Part shown: positions 6,089-9,376 of the stretch, piece after piece
How positions within the stretch are numbered: position 1 is the first letter of the stretch
Layout: every line of letters starts with the position of its first letter
Assembly (NCBI GenBank): GCA_030446955.1
Contig: JAUJMG010000137.1
Coordinates: 1 to 9,376 of the forward strand
DNA length: 9,376 bases
Direction of reading: 5' to 3'
From: Thermomicrobiales bacterium
GTDB taxonomy: Bacteria; Chloroflexota; Chloroflexia; Thermomicrobiales; UBA6265
Program-made: the position numbers and the translations under genes
The notes under the pieces: model-generated
The model's input: only the letters and a program-made list of their open reading frames with translations
Database searches by the model: none
What the model was told of the DNA's origin: nothing

Positions 6089-7035
6089 GCCGTCACCCCC
6101 ACGGGCGCCTGCACCGGTGTTCGCCAGTGGGAGAAGCGGTCCTCCCTGCCCCGGAGCACGTCATGAAGGGCCTGCTCCAGGCCGCGCGTAATGGGGCCGA
6201 TCTCACCACCGCCGACATCGTACTTATCGACGGAGACGACCGGCGTGATCTCGGCGGCGGTCCCGCAGGTGAAGATTTCGTCCGCGAGGTACAACTCTGT
6301 CCGATCCACCTGCCGCTCAACGACCTCGACCTGCAGCACCTCGCGCGCCAGGGTCATGAGGGCGTCCCGGGTAATGCTTTCCAGGATGCTGCTCGTGGCG
6401 TCCGGGGTAATCAGCTTGCCATCTCGAACAAGCATCACGCATGCGCCCGGGGCCTCCGCCACCTTGCCCTGATCATTGATCATAAAAGCGGTGTCATAAC
6501 CGTCGAGGCGCGCCTCCTGACCAGCCAACTGCCCGTTCCGGTAGTTTGAGAGGTTCTTGATCCGCGGCGGCATCACGGTGTCGGAGATCCGCTTCCACGA
6601 GCTGATCTTGGCGGTGTGGGTGAGACCCGTCATCAGATGGGACGGCATCGGGTGCGTGTTAATCAGCAACTCCGCCTCGTTACCGATCTGAGCGAAGCGC
6701 TTGCCGGTCGTGTTGCCGGCGTAAGCGAGCGGACGGATGTAGGTATCCTCACGGGTCTCATTCGCTCGGAGAAGCTCGATGATCTCCCCGATCAGCGAGT
6801 CCACCGAGTATTCCAGAGGCAGACGAACCAGCTTCATCGACCGCGCCAGGCGGTCCATGTGCTCCCGCAGGCGAAAGACGTACAGCTCATCGGCCTCGTC
6901 GTTCCAGTAAGCGCGGATGCCCTCAAACACTGCCCCTACCGTCGACCAACCGAGATCCGTGACATGGACGGTGGCGTCTTCCCATCGCCGCCGCTCACCG
7001 TTCCACCAAAGGTACGTTGGGTGTCCGTCCGCCAC
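6085..7035 (-). CDS. ilvE: Branched-chain amino-acid aminotransferase (class IV PLP fold)
   Basis: This 316-residue enzyme should interconvert Leu, Ile and Val with their 2-oxo acids using glutamate/2-oxoglutarate. Length is normal for IlvE. Motifs in order: VFEGIRAY (36-43), the IlvE hallmark that separates it from aminodeoxychorismate lyase and D-amino-acid aminotransferase; YIRPLAY (99-105); the PLP lysine Lys160 in RIKNLSNY (158-165); Glu194 in VAEAPGAC (192-199), at the pyridine-nitrogen contact site; SSILESITRD (215-224), a phosphate-binding region; and FTCGTAAEITPV (255-266). In most relatives the last reads F-x-T-G-T-A-A-E, so Cys257 is a slight variation. The start is GTG with AGGAGAGG (complement of 7041-7048) five bases upstream. 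Its TAA stop overlaps the TAG of the Rid gene on the other strand, leaving no room for a terminator. No leucine/valine-rich leader peptide is visible upstream. Confidence 0.93.
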   Translation of the reverse strand: MADGHPTYLWWNGERRRWEDATVHVTDLGWSTVGAVFEGIRAYWNDEADELYVFRLREHMDRLARSMKLVRLPLEYSVDSLIGEIIELLRANETREDTYIRPLAYAGNTTGKRFAQIGNEAELLINTHPMPSHLMTGLTHTAKISSWKRISDTVMPPRIKNLSNYRNGQLAGQEARLDGYDTAFMINDQGKVAEAPGACVMLVRDGKLITPDATSSILESITRDALMTLAREVLQVEVVERQVDRTELYLADEIFTCGTAAEITPVVSVDKYDVGGGEIGPITRGLEQALHDVLRGREDRFSHWRTPVQAPVGVTA

Positions 7036-7186
7036 GGGAGCCTCTCCTATCGCTTGTGCCGCAGCAGTTCTGACTGCGTGCTGGGTCTCCTACCAGTGCC
7101 AGTATCGCACGCGAAGGGCGCCGGGAAGAACCTCCGGCCAGGTCCCGGACGCCGCCCACGGCAACTCCGCACCCGACGCTGAAACG
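7036..7186 (-). promoter_or_regulatory. Upstream region of the aminotransferase gene
   Basis: The 151 bp between the aminotransferase start and the terminator of the next gene should contain its promoter. A GATACT hexamer (complement of 7102-7107) is -10-like, but no good -35 partner is seen at normal spacing. A small hairpin, GCAGT (7064-7068) with ACTGC (7073-7077), lies just upstream of the ribosome site. I see no T-box sequence and no attenuator peptide. Confidence 0.3.
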
Positions 7187-7224
7187 GCGAGACGGGATGC
7201 CCCCAGCCGGGCATCCCGTCTCGC
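7187..7224 (-). terminator. Strong hairpin terminator of the peptide-binding protein gene
   Basis: A perfect 16-bp GC-rich stem joins 7187-7202 to 7209-7224 with a 6-base loop (CCAGCC). It lies 33 bp downstream of the substrate-binding protein stop codon and before the aminotransferase gene on the same strand. The base run after it on the minus strand is only a short CGTTTC, so the U-tract is weak, as is common in GC-rich genomes. Confidence 0.85.
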
Positions 7225-7257
7225 TTCGAGTGTTCCTGTCGCCAGGCTCGGTTTGAT

Positions 7258-9015
7258 CTACTCCGCCGGCCGCTCAGCTGTCGTGATCACCGTCACCCCA
7301 CGAACGTAGATGTTGCCGTCCGGGACGGTGAACCCCTGCTCGTTGGTCGGCAGGTCTTTCACCCAGGGCTTGAAGGCATTCTGATCGACCCGGAAGACAA
7401 CTGGGATGTACCCCACATCCTCCTGGATGATCCGCTCAGCCTGCTTGTACAGCTCCAGCCGCCTCTCTGGATCCAGCTCGCCCTTCGCCTGAACGATCAA
7501 CTGATCAAACTGATCGTTCGTCCAGGCCTGGCGCTTGTTGCTGGCCTTCTTACCGTAGAACATGTCGTAGTACTGGTTGTCGGCATCCGGGTAGTCCATC
7601 CACCACCGGATCCAGACCAGCTGCGCCGTGTTCTCGTACAAGGTCGGGCGGAAGGTCGCCTCGGGCAGCTCGTTGATCTTGACGTCCATGCCGAGGTTCT
7701 CTTTGAGCTGGGCAGCGATGTCGTTCATCATCAGGTTGGAGTTGAGCTGCCCCTCGTCGGAGCGCATCAGCACCGTAATCTCAGGCCAGTTCTGGCCGCC
7801 CTCGTACTCAGTGCCCTTGAGCGACTCCATCGCCAGCGCGGGGTCAAACTTCTGGATCTCCGAGATCGCCGGATCCTCGAAGTACCCATAGACGCCGACA
7901 GGGGTCATGACATTGGCTGGCAGGGCCAGACCGTTCGTCACCGTGACGAGGCGATCCCGATCGATGGCGTGGCTGAGCGCCCGACGCACCTCGAGCTTGT
8001 CAAACGGCGGCTGCCCGTTGGACGGCAGCAGCATCCAAATCCCAGGGTAGACAAACTGCTTGAGCAGCTGCCCTAGGTTCGGATCGCTCTGGAAACGCTG
8101 GAGGTCGGCCGCGCCGACCGGCGTCCAGTCCAGTTGCTGATCGCCCTTGCCGCTCTCGAACGCGAGGGCCGTCTGGTCACCCGGGATGATCGGATCGATC
8201 AGCTTGGTCACCTGGATGTTCTCGGCGTCCCAGTACCCCGGGTTCACGGAGTGCTCGGCCTTGACGCCCTGCTCCCAAAGGTCGAGCTTGTACGGACCGT
8301 TGGAGACCAGCGGAATATCTCCGCCGAGTGCCCACTTCTCCCCGTGCTGCTCTACTGAGGGCCGGTGTGCAAAGACGCAGGCGGTGTAGGCAAGCTTCTG
8401 GGGGAAGTTCGCCCGCGGCCCTTCCAGCGTAATCTCAACCGTCCAGTCGTCGAGTGCCTTGAGACCGAGGTCCTCCGCCTTTGCCGTGCCGCCGTTGAAC
8501 GCCTCGCCGTTCTTCACGTCATAGAGGATGAAGGCGTAGGAATTGTTCGTCTCCGGATTGAGGATACGGGCCAGGGACCAGACCGCGTCGTGAGCCGTGA
8601 CGGGATCTCCGTTAGACCACCCCTTGTTGTTCTGGCGAAGGAAAAAAGTCCAGACCGAGGCATCCTCGTTGGACTCCCACCGCTCAGCCCAGTCGGGGAC
8701 AACCCGGCCGTCAGGATCGAAGGTCAGGAGACCTGCCCAAACTTCAGGCTCCGCCCCAGCGTACAGATTGGCATTGAAGTCATAGGTCAGCGGATTGTTC
8801 TGCAGCACGTAGTTATAGAACCGTTGCTCAGCACCGGCAGCCTGGGCTGCGTTTGGTGCGGCAGCCGCCGCGGGGCGCGCCCCAAACTTGACGGCACCTC
8901 CAAGAGCGGCAGCGCCGGCGGTCGCCGTGGCCGCAGTTTTCACGAGTCCGCGGCGGGTCAACTCTGTCGCCAGAACACGCTCCTCGGGTGACCGGTTATC
9001 CTCGTTCAGTGCCAT
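7258..9015 (-). CDS. Peptide/nickel-type ABC transporter substrate-binding protein, Tat-exported
   Basis: The 585-residue protein belongs to the SBP_bac_5 (DppA/OppA) family; length is normal. It captures peptides or similar solutes outside the membrane and hands them to the permease. The N-terminus has a twin-arginine signal: TRRGLVK (20-26), then an Ala/Gly-rich hydrophobic stretch and an AAAAAP region near 49-54 where cleavage is likely. No lipobox cysteine is present. Family features include VWAGLLTFDPDGRVVPDWAE (92-111), WTFFLRQN-type strands, HDAVWSLARILNP, SNGPYKL, VRRALSHAIDRDRL and a WWMDYPDADNQYYDMFY segment. The ATG is preceded by GAGGAGG (complement of 9023-9029) at seven bases. 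The upstream gene on the same strand is a permease of the same transporter type, so the order is permease then binding protein, with a 260-bp gap and the terminator behind. The substrate cannot be read from the sequence. Confidence 0.95.
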   Translation of the reverse strand: MALNEDNRSPEERVLATELTRRGLVKTAATATAGAAALGGAVKFGARPAAAAAPNAAQAAGAEQRFYNYVLQNNPLTYDFNANLYAGAEPEVWAGLLTFDPDGRVVPDWAERWESNEDASVWTFFLRQNNKGWSNGDPVTAHDAVWSLARILNPETNNSYAFILYDVKNGEAFNGGTAKAEDLGLKALDDWTVEITLEGPRANFPQKLAYTACVFAHRPSVEQHGEKWALGGDIPLVSNGPYKLDLWEQGVKAEHSVNPGYWDAENIQVTKLIDPIIPGDQTALAFESGKGDQQLDWTPVGAADLQRFQSDPNLGQLLKQFVYPGIWMLLPSNGQPPFDKLEVRRALSHAIDRDRLVTVTNGLALPANVMTPVGVYGYFEDPAISEIQKFDPALAMESLKGTEYEGGQNWPEITVLMRSDEGQLNSNLMMNDIAAQLKENLGMDVKINELPEATFRPTLYENTAQLVWIRWWMDYPDADNQYYDMFYGKKASNKRQAWTNDQFDQLIVQAKGELDPERRLELYKQAERIIQEDVGYIPVVFRVDQNAFKPWVKDLPTNEQGFTVPDGNIYVRGVTVITTAERPAE

Positions 9016-9275
9016 CCGTCAGCCTCCTCACCTCTCAACACGTCCGCTTTGCCCTCGGCCGGCGCATGCCGGTCTCGCAACGATCGATGCCGCTTCGGTT
9101 CCGCGCTTCGATCACATGCTGCGCGTTCTCAGCCCCCCGCAGTCCGTGAGCGGTCGCGCTTGCTACCCCTCCTTTCATTGCTAGAGATCGTGGTGGTGGA
9201 TTGTGGGCAGGGTCACCGAGGGAGCGCTGGGAGCCAAGCAGCTCCACCACGCAGTCGCTCCCGGCGGATAGGCTG
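9016..9275 (-). promoter_or_regulatory. Leader region of the substrate-binding protein gene
   Basis: This 260-bp gap inside an ABC-transporter gene set is long enough for its own promoter or a structured leader. It contains a long-range inverted repeat (9193-9200 with 9243-9250) and a small one, CCGGC (9059-9063) with GCCGG (9068-9072). I do not recognise a riboswitch or T-box. An 88-codon open frame runs through it (9035-9301) and into the permease gene, but its composition is not protein-like and no homology is recognised. Confidence 0.35.
9193..9250 (-). repeat. Long-range inverted repeat downstream of the permease
   Basis: GTGGTGGA (9193-9200) is the exact complement of TCCACCAC (9243-9250), giving an 8-bp stem that encloses 42 bases. 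The enclosed part can form a smaller GGAGC/GCTCC hairpin that competes with the outer stem. It begins 25 bp after the permease stop and has no T-run. It could mark mRNA processing or partial termination that sets permease to binding-protein ratio. Confidence 0.35.
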
Positions 9276-9376
9276 TCACACGTCATTCCCCCGGACGTCA
9301 AGGGCGTCCCGCAGCCCGTCCCCGAGAAAGGTGAACCCGAGCATCGTCAGACCGATGGCCATCACCGGGAAGAGGA
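9276..9376 (-). CDS. ABC transporter permease (DppC/OppC type), C-terminal fragment
   Basis: Only the last 32 codons are in the window; the start lies beyond the right edge. The translated tail begins LFPVMAIGLTMLGFTFLGDG and continues LRDALDVRGNDV before TGA. A final hydrophobic helix followed by the LGDGLRDALD-R signature is the standard C-terminus of BPD_transp_1 permeases of dipeptide/oligopeptide transporters, DppC/OppC side. It would form the membrane channel together with a DppB/OppB partner presumably further right. It sits 260 bp upstream of the matching substrate-binding protein on the same strand. Confidence 0.88.
   Translation of the reverse strand, partial: LFPVMAIGLTMLGFTFLGDGLRDALDVRGNDV

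Noticed and set aside
8365..8991. Plus-strand 208-residue open frame
   Set aside because: It is fully antisense to the substrate-binding protein, which has clear family motifs.
9100..9190. T-box or riboswitch before the binding-protein gene
   Set aside because: A GGGGTAGCAAGCGCGACCGC-like stretch on the minus strand loosely recalls a T-box antiterminator, but the conserved core does not match and no specifier loop is seen.
9035..9301. 88-residue minus-strand frame in the leader of the binding protein
   Set aside because: It overlaps the permease 3' end, lacks a ribosome site and shows no recognisable domain.

Overview
The window comes from a GC-rich bacterial chromosome. Gene content fits a Chloroflexota-type organism (Thermomicrobia or relatives): an oligopeptide ABC transporter with a Tat-exported solute-binding protein, an IlvE-type aminotransferase, an S41 protease with PDZ domain, and a GtrA/GT-C surface-glycan cluster. 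GTG and TTG starts are frequent and Shine-Dalgarno sites are mostly strong. The taxon is inferred from style and gene content, not proven. No rRNA, tRNA, CRISPR array, insertion sequence or phage gene was seen.

Left part (1-2853, all minus strand, read right to left): a probable operon for cell-surface glycan work. It encodes a GtrA-family membrane protein, a large multi-pass GT-C/DUF2142-like glycosyltransferase, a two-membrane-segment protein with an extracytoplasmic domain whose start overlaps the previous stop as TGATG, and then, after a gap of about 185 bp, the first 45 codons of an FAD/NAD(P)-binding oxidoreductase that runs off the left edge. A plausible joint role is that GtrA supplies a lipid-linked sugar across the membrane and the GT-C enzyme transfers it outside; the other two genes have unknown parts in this.

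Middle (2854-4091): a divergent promoter region, then three short, strongly charged, cysteine-free proteins of unknown function (111, 65 and 79 residues), all with very good ribosome binding sites. The 111-residue gene faces the other two, and a compound hairpin lies between the convergent ends. A pair of abutting hairpins lies between the two minus-strand genes.

Right part (4092-9376): an S41 C-terminal processing protease homologue that keeps the catalytic serine but has threonine where the general-base lysine is expected; a divergent Rid-family (YjgF/YER057c/UK114) protein lacking the canonical arginine; a convergent branched-chain amino-acid aminotransferase whose stop codon overlaps the Rid stop; a 16-bp terminator hairpin; a peptide-transporter substrate-binding protein; and the last 32 residues of a DppC/OppC-type permease entering from the right. 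Rid proteins are known to protect PLP enzymes such as IlvE from reactive enamines, so the Rid/IlvE pairing makes biological sense, although the Rid active site here is atypical.

No wholly new system is proven. The best candidates for follow-up are the lysine-less S41 protease, the Rid/IlvE tail-to-tail pair, the cluster of small charged proteins, and the glycan operon with its unassigned extracytoplasmic protein.
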